DNA of 64,000 nt from assembly GCF_028867935.1 (NCBI RefSeq), contig NZ_JAPQNS010000003.1, forward strand, positions 248,001 to 312,000, written 5' to 3'. Made by a program: the position numbers and the translations under genes. This document shows positions 34,740 to 44,350 of this stretch, piece after piece (the stretch's first letter is position 1; each line of letters opens with the position of its first letter). Origin of the DNA: Flavobacterium sp. SUN052. GTDB taxonomy: Bacteria; Bacteroidota; Bacteroidia; Flavobacteriales; Flavobacteriaceae. The notes under the pieces were generated by a model. That model saw only the letters and a program-made list of their open reading frames with translations, did no database searches and was not told where the DNA came from.

Positions 34740-35174
34740 TCGCCAAACATCAGAGCAACGACCAAACAGTGGCAGCCACTGACCGACCCTGAATGGGCCG
34801 CAATTTCGCCTTTTTTCAATCTCAATCGCAAACGAAAGGTTGACCTTCGAGAGGTGGTGAATGCTATCTTTTTGGTGTCCTTACCCCATTTGATGAGCCA
34901 GTTTTGGCTAGAATTTAAACTGCCTGCCGATACTCAACAGGCATCATAAACTTCAAAGCCTGATAAGGGCGTTCGGTTTTGTACTCCGCCAGCCACTCAG
35001 CCACCACGCGCCTTACCTGCCGGATGCTGTTCATGTGGCTGACCGATCTGGACTGACTTCTTCCGTCGGTTGGTCAAAGACTACGAATACACGCTGAGTT
35101 CATTGATAAACTGGCTTTACTTGGCCGATATTCAGCTTATGCCACAGAGAATACCCTCAGAATCAATCGCCTAA
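34740..35174 (+). pseudogene. Broken IS5-like transposase
   Basis: N-terminal part (34740-34885) encodes KQWQPLTDPEWAAISPFFNL and RKRKVDLREVVNAIFLV, typical of IS5/DUF4096 transposases. After an interruption, 35049-35174 gives the matching C-terminus WTDFFRRLVKDYEYTLSSLI and WLYLADIQLMPQRI, ending in TAA. The catalytic centre is missing; foreign sequence from an IS3-like element sits in the gap. Confidence 0.75.
34915..35040 (-). pseudogene. IS3-family orfB C-terminal fragment
   Basis: Minus strand reads NSIRQVRRVVAEWLAEYKTE, RPYQALKFMMPVEYRQAV, stop. This is the end of an IS3-type DDE transposase (YK.ERPYQAL...P.EY). It lies inside the broken IS5-like transposase and is of a different group from the IS3 element at 37200-38492. 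Confidence 0.7.
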
Positions 35175-35254
35175 TTCCCTAACACGCTCTTATAATTGAC
35201 TTACCTAAAAAAGCTGGGTTTTACAGACTTTGTGTTATTCAGTTTTTATACACT

Positions 35255-36421
35255 TTAACGAAAATTATCTATAAATTGAGGGCTGAATTTAAACATTGAT
35301 GGATGTTCAATGCTGAGACTATCTATTAATTCTTCCATTTTACCCTCACTGTTCTCACACCAAGTTAACAATTGAGCAAGACTGTCTGCAGCATTAGTGG
35401 TTACAAGTTGGGTAACAGGAAAATGAATATATGTAGCAATACGTCGAACACTGTCGACTGTATTAAATGTTCTAGATAGTGCTCTAAGTATTTCTTCAAA
35501 TTTAATTCCTTTAAAGTATGTATTCCGGATATTTTCTTTTAAAATAGCTAAATGGTATTTTCCTCCTGGCTCTACCATATTAAGTCGGTCGGGAGATTCA
35601 AAAGATGCGTCAAAATATGGTTTTTTAGGATTAGACATTAATAAATATCGGCCACAACTATCATATTTTTTACGGTATGCGTTAAAAAAATCGCTTACCT
35701 CATCCCAGCTATCATAATAATTTGCCGTACAAAATATATAATCATAAAACAATACATCGTTATCAGTGTACTCTAAAATAGTAAATGGACTGAAAGAAGG
35801 TGGCTCTCCAGCTTCAATTATTTTGATTTGATTCTCATCATCTATTTTGAGTAAACCTCTGGGGATACCTCTAATAGATTCAAACCGTCTAGACCATTCT
35901 TCTGCCATTAGCTCCCACGTTGCGTCAGTTACAGAAATGATTTGGCCAGAGTGGAGCCCTAAATGATTCCATAGTTTATTGGAAATCACAAGTGGAATGC
36001 CGGTAGTTGCTTTAGAAGTGGAAGTAAGAGTAAATAGTCGTTGGTCGTAAATATTATCAGCGAGCATGAATGTTCCAATTCCTCCAAGTACAAATAATGA
36101 TTTTTCATGAGGCAAATGAGTAGTTTTTTGAACATTGATTTCTGTTCTGATATTTAAAGCACGATCACTGTAAAATAATCCCGGTATTCTTGGTATCCAG
36201 TCACTGATAGTAAATTTTTTTAAGGAAATTAATGAGCCATGGCTTTCCTCTGACTCGTAAAGAACATATTTCCAAAAATCTAAATCACTAAAAAAAGTAA
36301 ATCTTTTATGTTGAACGCTGTAATTTTTTATAGGGGTAATGTCAGTTCTAATGAAATTCTCTAAAGATTCAATTATACGTGACGCATTGGTAGCCTGCGA
36401 AAGCGAACTATAAATTTCCAT
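35255..36421 (-). CDS. Hypothetical protein with C-terminal EAD-like helical domain
   Basis: 388 aa, AT-rich. Residues about 310-385 have the spacing of an effector-associated domain: FEEILRALSRTFNTVDSVRR, IATYIHFPVTQLV, LAQLLTWCENSEGKMEELID, EHPSMFKF. The first 300 residues are unassigned, with a beta-rich segment SNKLWNHLGLHSGQIISVTD. EADs are small helical adaptors that link sensors to effectors in bacterial conflict systems; the trypsin-like protein at 43263-44285 has an EAD-like N-terminus. An IS3 insertion now separates the two. EAD assignment is by pattern only. Confidence 0.55.
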   Translation of the reverse strand: MEIYSSLSQATNASRIIESLENFIRTDITPIKNYSVQHKRFTFFSDLDFWKYVLYESEESHGSLISLKKFTISDWIPRIPGLFYSDRALNIRTEINVQKTTHLPHEKSLFVLGGIGTFMLADNIYDQRLFTLTSTSKATTGIPLVISNKLWNHLGLHSGQIISVTDATWELMAEEWSRRFESIRGIPRGLLKIDDENQIKIIEAGEPPSFSPFTILEYTDNDVLFYDYIFCTANYYDSWDEVSDFFNAYRKKYDSCGRYLLMSNPKKPYFDASFESPDRLNMVEPGGKYHLAILKENIRNTYFKGIKFEEILRALSRTFNTVDSVRRIATYIHFPVTQLVTTNAADSLAQLLTWCENSEGKMEELIDSLSIEHPSMFKFSPQFIDNFR

Positions 36422-37199
36422 AGATATTAATATTCGGCATATTTTAAATTAGGTTAAAACCATATAAAATTATTAAAAGCTTTCAATTTTACCTTTCCAG
36501 TGATAAATGATAATTATTAAAATATGGCTTAGTCAGTAAAACCTACATCGAACAGTGACCTATCATAATAGAAAAATCTGACGAGGCTAGCAAGTAAAAG
36601 AGGTATAACTTTTACTTGCCCTAAAAGGTAAGAATCAAATTAACAACTCAGGTAAATATCTCGATAAATGGTGGCAAATACAGCGATTTTGCCTTGGATA
36701 TTCGGCTCAAACAAGTGAAGTTGACGGCGTTTTTTTACAAAAAATCCCTACCTCTCCTAATTGCTTGATTGCTTAAATATTGAGGATCAAACGATATTGC
36801 CGTAAACCAATTTGTCAAGTGCATTGGAAATAAACTTGCTGATATTATTCACTTGAATCCGTTGTGGAACAGCTAAAGATACAATTTTTAACATTTAAAA
36901 ACCAACGCCATAGGCCGTGTCAGCGTATCATGGCTGGTGGGCATATATAAATGGTCAGCAAGCGACTATGAACTTGTCCACCTAGCATCATTGCCACACT
37001 ACGTTGAGCAAGCGCAAACCAATTAGTTCGACAGGCAAAAGTGGGTAGTCAATCTGGGCAGGGCTGACCAAATGTCCGTTTTGGGCAAGCTGGATTCAGA
37101 CAGCGAAACCGTCTCAACCGTATCCATAACCTGGCTGGTTTGTCGCTAATAGGTAAATCCGTAAGTTTACAATGATAAATCTGTGTAATCGGTTTGAGA
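36422..37199. other. 778-bp region without a gene
   Basis: AT-rich start with a perfect 11-bp inverted repeat (36590-36600 with 36609-36619, GCAAGTAAAAG) about 170 bp upstream of the minus-strand gene at 35255-36421. The rest up to the IS end shows only short broken ORFs, probably decayed transposon sequence. Confidence 0.45.
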
Positions 37200-37305
37200 T
37201 GTCCTGCTTCCCTAGTGCGTAACCAAATGATGCTGGAATCGCTCCCCTTCCTTGTCCTGCTCCCCTAAGGCGTAACCAATTGATGCTGGAATCGCTCCCC
37301 TTGCC
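37200..37305. repeat. Tandem duplication of the IS3 left end (2 x 53 bp)
   Basis: 37200-37252 and 37253-37305 are near-identical, each beginning TGTCCTGCT and containing GCGTAACCAA and GATGCTGGAATCGCTCCCCT. The second copy includes the end of orfB in its natural position; the first is extra. Confidence 0.8.
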
Positions 37306-38150
37306 AATATCGACTATCCGGAGTGCAATATTTCAAGGATGAATGGGGTCTCTCAAAGTTATACTGATGCCACCACACATCCAACGCGTCCTGAACGTGG
37401 GCGATTATCTTGAAAACGGCCAAGTTCAAGCACTCCCTTCGGATCGTGCCGTTGAGTCGCTCCACCAAGCCGTTTTGCATGGGCTTACCTGGTTGAGAAT
37501 AGCGGAGTTCAATGCCGTGTTTAAGGGCGAATTTGATCATGGTGACACTGAGGAGTTCAGGCCCGTTGTCGCAACGAATGTACTCGGGCTTACCCTGATC
37601 GGCCACCAGTTGCTCTAAATAAGCCACCAGCTTTTTGGCTTTAAACGTACTCTGAGCCACTACCAACAGACATTTGCGAGAGTACTCATTCAACACATTC
37701 AAAATACGAGTTTTCTTTTCGGCCATGACTTCGTCGCTCAAAAAATCCAGTGACCAGCCCTGGCCTACTTTACTAGCGGCCAGTGTGTTAAGGACAGGTC
37801 GCTTAATCTTTTTGCGCTTGATGGGTATGCGTAGATTCAGCTTGAGGGCTTTGTACACTCGATAAACGCGTTTGTGATTCCAAGTATACCCGGCCAGCCG
37901 CAGCCAACCAAACATTAGGGCAAATCCGCGACGGCGGCCCGGCCTAGTTCAGGTACTTCATAGACAAGTCTTGAAGCTGTTGCCCAACCAGCTCATCATC
38001 GTTTTTACGCTTGGCTTTGGCATACACAGTGGCCCGCCGTTGCCCCACTAGCCGGCAGACCCGCCGAAGCGAGGTCTGGCGCTGCTCCACGACCGTTTCG
38101 ACAATCGTGACGGCTTGCTGCGTAGTGGGGCCTAAGCCGGTTCGGCGCAC
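37265..38150 (-). pseudogene. IS3-family transposase orfB, frameshifted
   Basis: Starts with GTG-type RRTGLGPTTQQAVTIVET, runs to MKYLN then TAG (37944); the next frame continues RRRGFALMFGWLRLAGY and carries the DDE core: SLDFLSDEV (D), IRCDNGPELLS (D), NGLVERLNGTIRRECL (E), ending near 37265. A single-base indel near 37945-37955 explains the break. The DDE residues survive, but the protein would be truncated unless the shift is bypassed. Confidence 0.82.
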
Positions 38151-38418
38151 AGATTTTTAGCAGTTCGTAGGCATCGTTGAAAATGTCAAAATCGAGGCTT
38201 TTATCAGCCAATAGTTTTTTCAGGCGAGCGTTTTCGGCCTGTAGGGTCTTTAGTTTGCGGAGTTCTTCGGTATCCATTGCGCCATACTTCTGCCTCCAGT
38301 TGTAGAAGGTGGCCGGGGAGATGTTATGGGTACGGCAAATCTCATCGATGGATTGGCCTTGAGCGGGCAGGGCCAAAATCTCGACGATTTTGGCTTCTGA
38401 GAACTGACTTTTCTTCAT
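38005..38418 (-). CDS. IS3-family transposase orfA
   Basis: Conserved part is about 85 aa: HTH of the IS3 type (SEAKIVEILALPAQGQSIDE, ISPATFYNWRQKYGAM) and a leucine zipper (LKTLQAENARLKKLLADKSL), ending at the A-rich slip site CTAAAAATC near 38155 where -1 frameshifting into orfB is expected. The frame runs on to 38005 without conserved sequence. ATG 38418. Confidence 0.8.
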   Translation of the reverse strand: MKKSQFSEAKIVEILALPAQGQSIDEICRTHNISPATFYNWRQKYGAMDTEELRKLKTLQAENARLKKLLADKSLDFDIFNDAYELLKICAPNRLRPHYAASRHDCRNGRGAAPDLASAGLPASGATAGHCVCQSQA

Positions 38419-38564
38419 TGTAAACCATTGATTAAGTGAAACTAACACTGTTTTTCTACTTTTCAATGGTTACGCATTTCGGGAGGAGGACAGTATGACT
38501 TTGTACAAAAAGCTTGACTTTTTGATTAATAGCATGTAGAGAAATATATATCGCATGATTAAAG

Positions 38565-38813
38565 ATGAGGCTAAAAATGCCAGATTTAGTTGCTGAAGAC
38601 AAATCACCTGTTTGGAAACTCTTTAATGATGGTCCCTTTTCTGCTTATTATAAAAACGGCAAGCTTGCTAGCAATGGCAATATTTACAATGGTAAGTTAA
38701 ACGGTTCATTAACAACATACAACATCAATGGTGAAAAAATTACAGAATACGTTTATTTAAATGACAAAAAAGTTGCTCAAATTATTGGTTCACTAATAGT
38801 CGTTTTTAAATAA
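38565..38813 (+). CDS. Small MORN-repeat-like protein
   Basis: 82 aa (an internal ATG at 38577 is possible). Contains two or three MORN/YwqK-like units: GPFSAYYKNGKLASNGNIYN, GKLNGSLTTYNINGEKITEY. No signal peptide. AT-rich like its neighbours, convergent with the 759-aa gene. Full YwqK-type proteins are longer, so it may be a fragment. Role unknown. Confidence 0.5.
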   Translation: MRLKMPDLVAEDKSPVWKLFNDGPFSAYYKNGKLASNGNIYNGKLNGSLTTYNINGEKITEYVYLNDKKVAQIIGSLIVVFK

Positions 38814-38903
38814 ATTATGGCTAAACTAAAAAAGATTTGATGTTCAATGTCCATTCGTAGTAGTTTATTTTATAATTCAAGGAAGTATATTTAGACAGCA
38901 TTT

Positions 38904-41183
38904 TTATTTCAATGGCTGTATTTCAATTTGCGCATTATAATTTTCTAAAATCAATTTGTAGTTTCTTAGCTCTTCTATATCTTTATTCTCTAAATCAATT
39001 AATTTACTAATAGATTTGTTAAGGTGATTTAAAGCCAAATTGGAATAATGGAGTTTTCTTTCATCCGTAGATACTATTAATGAAATTCTATGAAAATTTC
39101 TAGCGATGGTATCATCAAATCTAAAATGCCATTCAGTAGATGAGGATTTTAAAGAGTAAAATTTCGATCTAAAATCTTCAATGGATAAAAAATTTTCATC
39201 TGAACTTGAATCCGTAATAAAATATACAAGAAGGTTTAGAGCGTATATTTTGTGTGAAATACTGTTGAAAGCGAATTTGTCAAAATATTCAAACGCTTCT
39301 CTTGCATATCTTATTGCAATTTCATTATTATCTTTTTGAACAAACTTATAGTCTTTATAATTTTCCAAATACAGCCGTCCCCCGTCTAGAAGCCAATAAT
39401 GAAACCACAGATAAGATAAGGCTAAATTTATCTCTCCATAATTACTGGTATTATCACGAAGGCAATCTAATCTTCTTTTTGATAGTACATCAATAATCTT
39501 CTTGTATACTTGGGGCAAGCCTCTTTTATTTCTTTCGTCGGTATTCCCCTCTATAAGTGCTCTGTAAACACATGCTCCTTTCAACATTAGTAGTGAATGG
39601 TGCAAATGATTTATATCTACTTTTATCTGAGAAATAAATTCATACATATCTAAAATCCAAAATGATGAAAATAAAATAAATAGCTTATTTTCATCATTAT
39701 GATATTGTTTGTTTTTAGCTACCTCGAAGTGTAAATTCCATAAAGTAATGAAGGCACTGTCTTTAGTATCTTTTACTTTAGATATTAAACCATTCTCGCT
39801 GAATATTTTAGAAATTTCAATTTTGTGTCTTGATGGAATGTTGAACCGGAATAAGCTGAAATGATTAAAAACATCTAAATTAATGTTAGAAGCTTTAAGT
39901 TTATTAAACATGTCTGCAAATCTTGATACATTAATGTCAAGAATATTGTAAGTTTTAGAAGTCCAATAAATAAAGTTATTCAGTTCATCAGAAATAGTAT
40001 CCAATACTTTAAGAACCTCATCTCTAACTTTATTCAATTGATTAGAATTAATAATTGAATTTTTTGATAAATTACTGGATATTAGTTCAGACAATTCAGT
40101 ATCATTTGACCAGGTATCTAATAGAATTGTTCTGAAAAAATCATAATCTAAATATTTTTTAATTCTATTTTCAATTTGTCCTTTATTTGTAAGGAGAGAA
40201 TTATTTGACGATTGTTGATTATTAGACCGATCTAACAATTTTATGGATTTTGTCATTACTTTTTGACTTTCTAAAAACTCTCTATATTTAGCGTCTTCAT
40301 CGGGAAAACTAGGATTAATTCGCAAAAGGGCATATATTTTAAAATACATTGAAGGCATTAACACACAGTATTTTACAAGTCTGTTTTTACTTACATCAAT
40401 ACTAAAATATTCATTTAAAATTTCCAAAGGTATATGTTTGGCAAAATTCTGTGAATCAAAAAGAATGGGTATAATATCTGTTTGATTGTTATTATACATT
40501 TTTACTTTTCGCGATATATATAAAAGAGCTAAAGCGTCTCGGTAGTTATTTTCAGTCCTTGTCAAACGTGTTGATATTGTATTCAAACATCCTATAAGTA
40601 TCTGAAATAAGCTCCATTCTGAATCTAAAATTTCTATATCTTCAATGGTATATTTAGTGTATTTGCAAGCACCATCATCAGATTTAATAAATTGATTTAA
40701 ACGATGTACCAAAGGAAGTCTGTCGGAAAGATATATAGTTTTAAACAGACTTTCCCCTTTTCCATTTTCTACCCATATTTTTACAAAATCATTGCCAAGA
40801 CCTAATTTGAGTTCTTGACTATTTCCAAGATCAGACTTCAGTAATGATAGATCTTCATACCAAAGTTTATGTAAGAAATCTTTCGATCTCTCAATGTTAA
40901 CATTTTCTGTAGCTTTTATTTTACTTATTAATTCAGCTTGATGTGTTGGCAATAAACAAATTGGGTATTCACCTTTGAATAATCCTGCATACGCGAGGGC
41001 TTGGATAATTCTTTTATCTTGATCAAAATCAGCTTTCTTAAAAACCTTTTCCTGTCCATTAGAATAGAAAATATTGACTCCCTCAACAATATCAATGACA
41101 TCAGCGCTATCAAAATAAAACTGATGTTTTAATTTTTGTTCCTCTAGATTGATATTTAAATATTTGATTAGTTGGCTTTCCAT
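38904..41183 (-). CDS. Large hypothetical protein, last gene of the EAD-protease operon
   Basis: 759 aa, very AT-rich. N-terminus FYFDSADVIDIVEGVNIFYS with later CLLPTHQAELISKI weakly resembles the opening of PIN-like proteins (acidic residues after a hydrophobic strand), but this is not secure. The remainder is predicted almost entirely helical, with Leu/Asn/Lys-rich stretches that look like TPR or HEAT-like repeats (for example YAREAFEYFDKFAFNSISHK). No catalytic motif. 136 bp downstream of the 316-aa gene on the same strand. Candidate sensor or scaffold by size and position. Confidence 0.65.
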   Translation of the reverse strand: MESQLIKYLNINLEEQKLKHQFYFDSADVIDIVEGVNIFYSNGQEKVFKKADFDQDKRIIQALAYAGLFKGEYPICLLPTHQAELISKIKATENVNIERSKDFLHKLWYEDLSLLKSDLGNSQELKLGLGNDFVKIWVENGKGESLFKTIYLSDRLPLVHRLNQFIKSDDGACKYTKYTIEDIEILDSEWSLFQILIGCLNTISTRLTRTENNYRDALALLYISRKVKMYNNNQTDIIPILFDSQNFAKHIPLEILNEYFSIDVSKNRLVKYCVLMPSMYFKIYALLRINPSFPDEDAKYREFLESQKVMTKSIKLLDRSNNQQSSNNSLLTNKGQIENRIKKYLDYDFFRTILLDTWSNDTELSELISSNLSKNSIINSNQLNKVRDEVLKVLDTISDELNNFIYWTSKTYNILDINVSRFADMFNKLKASNINLDVFNHFSLFRFNIPSRHKIEISKIFSENGLISKVKDTKDSAFITLWNLHFEVAKNKQYHNDENKLFILFSSFWILDMYEFISQIKVDINHLHHSLLMLKGACVYRALIEGNTDERNKRGLPQVYKKIIDVLSKRRLDCLRDNTSNYGEINLALSYLWFHYWLLDGGRLYLENYKDYKFVQKDNNEIAIRYAREAFEYFDKFAFNSISHKIYALNLLVYFITDSSSDENFLSIEDFRSKFYSLKSSSTEWHFRFDDTIARNFHRISLIVSTDERKLHYSNLALNHLNKSISKLIDLENKDIEELRNYKLILENYNAQIEIQPLK

Positions 41184-41319
41184 GATATCATTGTTTTAAA
41201 AGTTAATTTTAATTCCGAATTAAAGCTTTCTAGTTTATTGATTGATTCCCAGAATTGGCGTCAAATATTAGACACTGTGATGATTTCCATTGCATTAACA
41301 AAACCTAACTTTACAGTAT

Positions 41320-42270
41320 TTACTGAGTAAGGGTAGGGTCTAAATATAGTACTAATTTTTTTTGATATTCAAGAAGGTCTTGTTTCTGTAGAGTCTGGTC
41401 GTTTATCTTAAAATAAGCAGATTGATTTATTTCTGCATCAGTCATTTGTAGACTTAATATGAATTTATCCGAAAAGCCTAATTCATTACTATATTGCCAG
41501 AACTCATGGCTCATATTTATTGATTCAATTAAACTATAAACTTCTTGTACACGATTTGGATATTCATTTAAGCTGAAAATAATCGTTTTCAATATTTCAT
41601 GATTAGATATTTTACGCTTTATATCTTCACTTAGAATAATAATTGGATAATTTATTTTTAGAAAAAATAATATTACATTTATTAGATAATCATCAATTTT
41701 TTGAGCATTAGTAGCTATCACATCAACAAATTCATATAGAAAAATAAATTCTGATTCTTGCGCACTAAATTCTTTTTTTAAATCAATTCTTTCAGGTAGA
41801 TAATCACCTACAAGAAATAACGTATTTTTTAAAACAGCAATTATATTTGTATCTATTTCTCTATTAGTCTTAATTAATTCAGGAACCCTTTCTGATATCA
41901 GTTTGTTGCTAAATGTCATAAATAAAATTAGAAGTTTCTTATTATTTCCGCAAAACTCACGGGTTATTTCAATTAAAATATATATTCTTTCCGACCAAAA
42001 ATCTTCTTCAATATTATTCAGTGCTTCTTTGAAACGAAAAACACTGATAGTATTATCAATGGCCTTTTGCAATAGCCTTTCTTGTGTTGAAAAACTTCCT
42101 GAACGGATTAATAAGTCTTTCAAATATTCTGTACTATTGCCAAGATATGATATTTGCATATCACGTTTTTTGTCAAGAATAAGACATATTTCTTCTTCCC
42201 AGAACGATACTGTTGTTGCTGAGGCAAGTAACCTAATTGTGCCAAGGTAATCTCTATAGGTTGAATCCAT
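41320..42270 (-). CDS. Hypothetical protein of the EAD-protease operon, 316 aa
   Basis: Soluble, helical, no recognised domain. Opening MDSTYRDYLGTIRLLASATT; interior rich in Ile/Leu/Glu/Lys helices. Start ATG 42270 overlaps the end of the upstream 301-aa gene by 17 nt, so the two are translationally coupled and probably form a complex. Very AT-rich. Confidence 0.65.
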   Translation of the reverse strand: MDSTYRDYLGTIRLLASATTVSFWEEEICLILDKKRDMQISYLGNSTEYLKDLLIRSGSFSTQERLLQKAIDNTISVFRFKEALNNIEEDFWSERIYILIEITREFCGNNKKLLILFMTFSNKLISERVPELIKTNREIDTNIIAVLKNTLFLVGDYLPERIDLKKEFSAQESEFIFLYEFVDVIATNAQKIDDYLINVILFFLKINYPIIILSEDIKRKISNHEILKTIIFSLNEYPNRVQEVYSLIESINMSHEFWQYSNELGFSDKFILSLQMTDAEINQSAYFKINDQTLQKQDLLEYQKKLVLYLDPTLTQ

Positions 42271-43159
42271 TAGCTTTTAGGGTTTTGTCGTGCAATTTAA
42301 GTATTTCATTATAAAACGAATCGGACTCACCCTTTTTCACAAACTTTTCTTTAATCGCCACAGGGATTGAGATAGGAAGGATTTCGATAGCGTTTAAAGG
42401 AGCGTTTCTAACTACATAATCTCTATAACTTGAGATCGAGAAATTTATTAAGTCAATAGGCGTTCCAAATCTAGGATTGTTATCTTGATTTTGAGAAGCA
42501 AAAATGGGATCATTATATGCATCAATTACTGACGGTACATTTACTGAGGTGTTAATACTTATATTTGATAAATTTAATCGCATTAAAACTGTAGGTTTAA
42601 CTAATCTATTATTAGCAATTCCAAGCTTAAGAGCTTGTATTACTATAGTTTCGGGCGAAATGTCTAAACTTAAATCTTGATCAGTCCACCAAGTAATATT
42701 TCTGGTCGGATTATATTCTACGAGCATCTCGTTAAGTGAAATCCATTTCGATTTTTCCTGCATTCGCTTAAAAAGATCTAAAACAGATGTATGATTAATG
42801 AGATTAGTGATAAAACCATCTAAACCGACACCATATTCTTTGCGTAAGGTGTCTTTGTTGCAAACGTTTCTGTTCCCAGTTGGCGATCTTACCATTAATG
42901 TAGGTATATTATCTATCCTATAGAGAAAATCATTTTCCGGTTTTACAGAGGCTTTAAACCATTCTCGTGTTCCTTCATGATAGAAAGTGTTCGATGTGAA
43001 GTTGCAACTTGGGTTGGTTTCATATGGATGACAATCATCGCGACCATGATAAATCCGCAAATCTGTATCAATATCATTGAATACATCAAAAAACCTAGGT
43101 TGATTGGCACAATCAATTCTGCGTCTGCGTTCATAAAGTTGTGTGTAATAAGTACTCAT
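42254..43159 (-). CDS. Hypothetical protein of the EAD-protease operon, 301 aa
   Basis: No recognised family. N-terminal half is rich in aromatic, Asn and Cys residues (CHPYETNPSCNFTSNTFYHE), C-terminal half mixed alpha/beta with SYRDYVVRNAPLNAIEILPI. No signal peptide. Overlaps the next gene by 17 nt and follows the protease gene by 103 bp. It could be the substrate or partner of the protease, which is inference from operon position. Confidence 0.65.
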   Translation of the reverse strand: MSTYYTQLYERRRRIDCANQPRFFDVFNDIDTDLRIYHGRDDCHPYETNPSCNFTSNTFYHEGTREWFKASVKPENDFLYRIDNIPTLMVRSPTGNRNVCNKDTLRKEYGVGLDGFITNLINHTSVLDLFKRMQEKSKWISLNEMLVEYNPTRNITWWTDQDLSLDISPETIVIQALKLGIANNRLVKPTVLMRLNLSNISINTSVNVPSVIDAYNDPIFASQNQDNNPRFGTPIDLINFSISSYRDYVVRNAPLNAIEILPISIPVAIKEKFVKKGESDSFYNEILKLHDKTLKANGFNL

Positions 43160-43262
43160 ACAATAAGCTTAATAATGTTATTAAATAAAATGCATAAATT
43201 TTAATCAACTTACTTTCGACTTTTGTCTTTTTTATTGATTTAGTTTCTGACAGACTCTATAT

Positions 43263-44285
43263 CTATGTGAGTTGAAGGGCGTCAATGATTTCTTTCAACC
43301 GCAATCCATTTATGCCTTCATTTCTGAAGACATACTGATTTGATTCAGGATCGAGCAGTTTACCGCCTGCATGATGTATTGCAACAACTTCCCATGATGA
43401 ATTAAACACTGGTGAACCTGATGATCCAGGTAAAGTATCGGTCAGGTATTGAATGACTCGGTCTCCTACAGAGGTAACTACGTTGTGATAAAGTGCAATC
43501 TGCTTGAACCCGCCTGCTGGGTGCTGAATAATGTTTACAAAGTCCTCTTTATTAACTGGTTTATTACTAAATGATAGTGCGCCATACTTAATATTCGGAT
43601 TATCTTTTATCTTCACAACTGTAAAATCTAAGTCTTCTGTTTTATGATGATCCGTACTTGTATAAAATCCAGCATCAGGATTGAAACTTATTTCTTCAAC
43701 GGGGGCGTGTAAGTTTTCTACTGTTTCTTGATAATTAAATTCTACTTTAGATTTTAGAGCCTCCTCTCTATTTCTAATTACATGATTATTCGTCACGATG
43801 AAATTTTGGTCGATTAAAAAACCAGTGCCTATTCCTTTTGGAGTTAAGATTCGGACAACTGCTCTTGCACGGTGAATTCCACGTTCCAGAAAATTAATGG
43901 GAAGCAATGTTGATTTGTTACCCATAAGCTTCTCTAGTCTTTTTTCTTCTTCTAGTGGAGGAACACTTCCTATTGTTAGCTTAGGAGAAGTAACGGAAAA
44001 TTGATTTCTTTTAAAGTTTTCTAGTATAGAGCAAAGTACCTCATCTTCTGCTCCTAACTCATTTGAACTTGTTATTATTTCCAATAAATCAATTACTAGT
44101 TTCCAATTAGGTCCCTTTCGGGCATAGTCCAAAATATTGAACCACATGTCTATGGGAGCCCCACTGGTGTTAAAGAGCATGCTATTAAACTGAGCCATGT
44201 TAGCAACCCTTAAAGCTGTATTTTCGCTCCGATATAGTCTAGGTAATCGGTAATTTAAAATTGTAAGATTGTCATTCCAGTCCAT
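43263..44285 (-). CDS. EAD-like plus trypsin-like serine protease
   Basis: 340 aa from ATG 44285 (an upstream in-frame start would overlap the coupling-protein gene). N-terminal 90 residues have the effector-associated-domain pattern: ILNYRLPRLYRSENTALRVA, then GAPIDMWFNILDYARK and WKLVIDLLEI. Residues about 140-330 are a chymotrypsin-fold protease with triad H168 (VTNNHVI), D218 or D220 (TEDLDFTVVK) and S289 (LPGSSGSPVF). No signal peptide, so it acts inside the cell. This domain pairing is described for NTP-dependent bacterial conflict systems, where the protease is recruited by EAD contact. First gene of a four-gene operon. Confidence 0.8.
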   Translation of the reverse strand: MDWNDNLTILNYRLPRLYRSENTALRVANMAQFNSMLFNTSGAPIDMWFNILDYARKGPNWKLVIDLLEIITSSNELGAEDEVLCSILENFKRNQFSVTSPKLTIGSVPPLEEEKRLEKLMGNKSTLLPINFLERGIHRARAVVRILTPKGIGTGFLIDQNFIVTNNHVIRNREEALKSKVEFNYQETVENLHAPVEEISFNPDAGFYTSTDHHKTEDLDFTVVKIKDNPNIKYGALSFSNKPVNKEDFVNIIQHPAGGFKQIALYHNVVTSVGDRVIQYLTDTLPGSSGSPVFNSSWEVVAIHHAGGKLLDPESNQYVFRNEGINGLRLKEIIDALQLT

Positions 44286-44350
44286 GAAAAATATTTTTAG
44301 TGTGTTGATAACCTTATGAAAAAAGCGATTGTATGCATAAAAACAAATAA

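Larger units (their letters stand above)
37200..38492 (-). mobile_element. IS3-family insertion sequence, probably inactive
   Basis: Terminal inverted repeats: left TGTCCTGCTTCCCTAG with downstream GCGTAACCA, right (minus strand) TGTCCTCCTCCCGAAATGCG followed by TAACCA. Contains orfA and orfB in the usual overlapping frames. orfB carries an additional frameshift. No target-site duplication could be found at either possible left end (flanks GAGA or CCT versus GTA), suggesting later rearrangement. The left end is tandemly duplicated (37200-37305). Confidence 0.82.
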
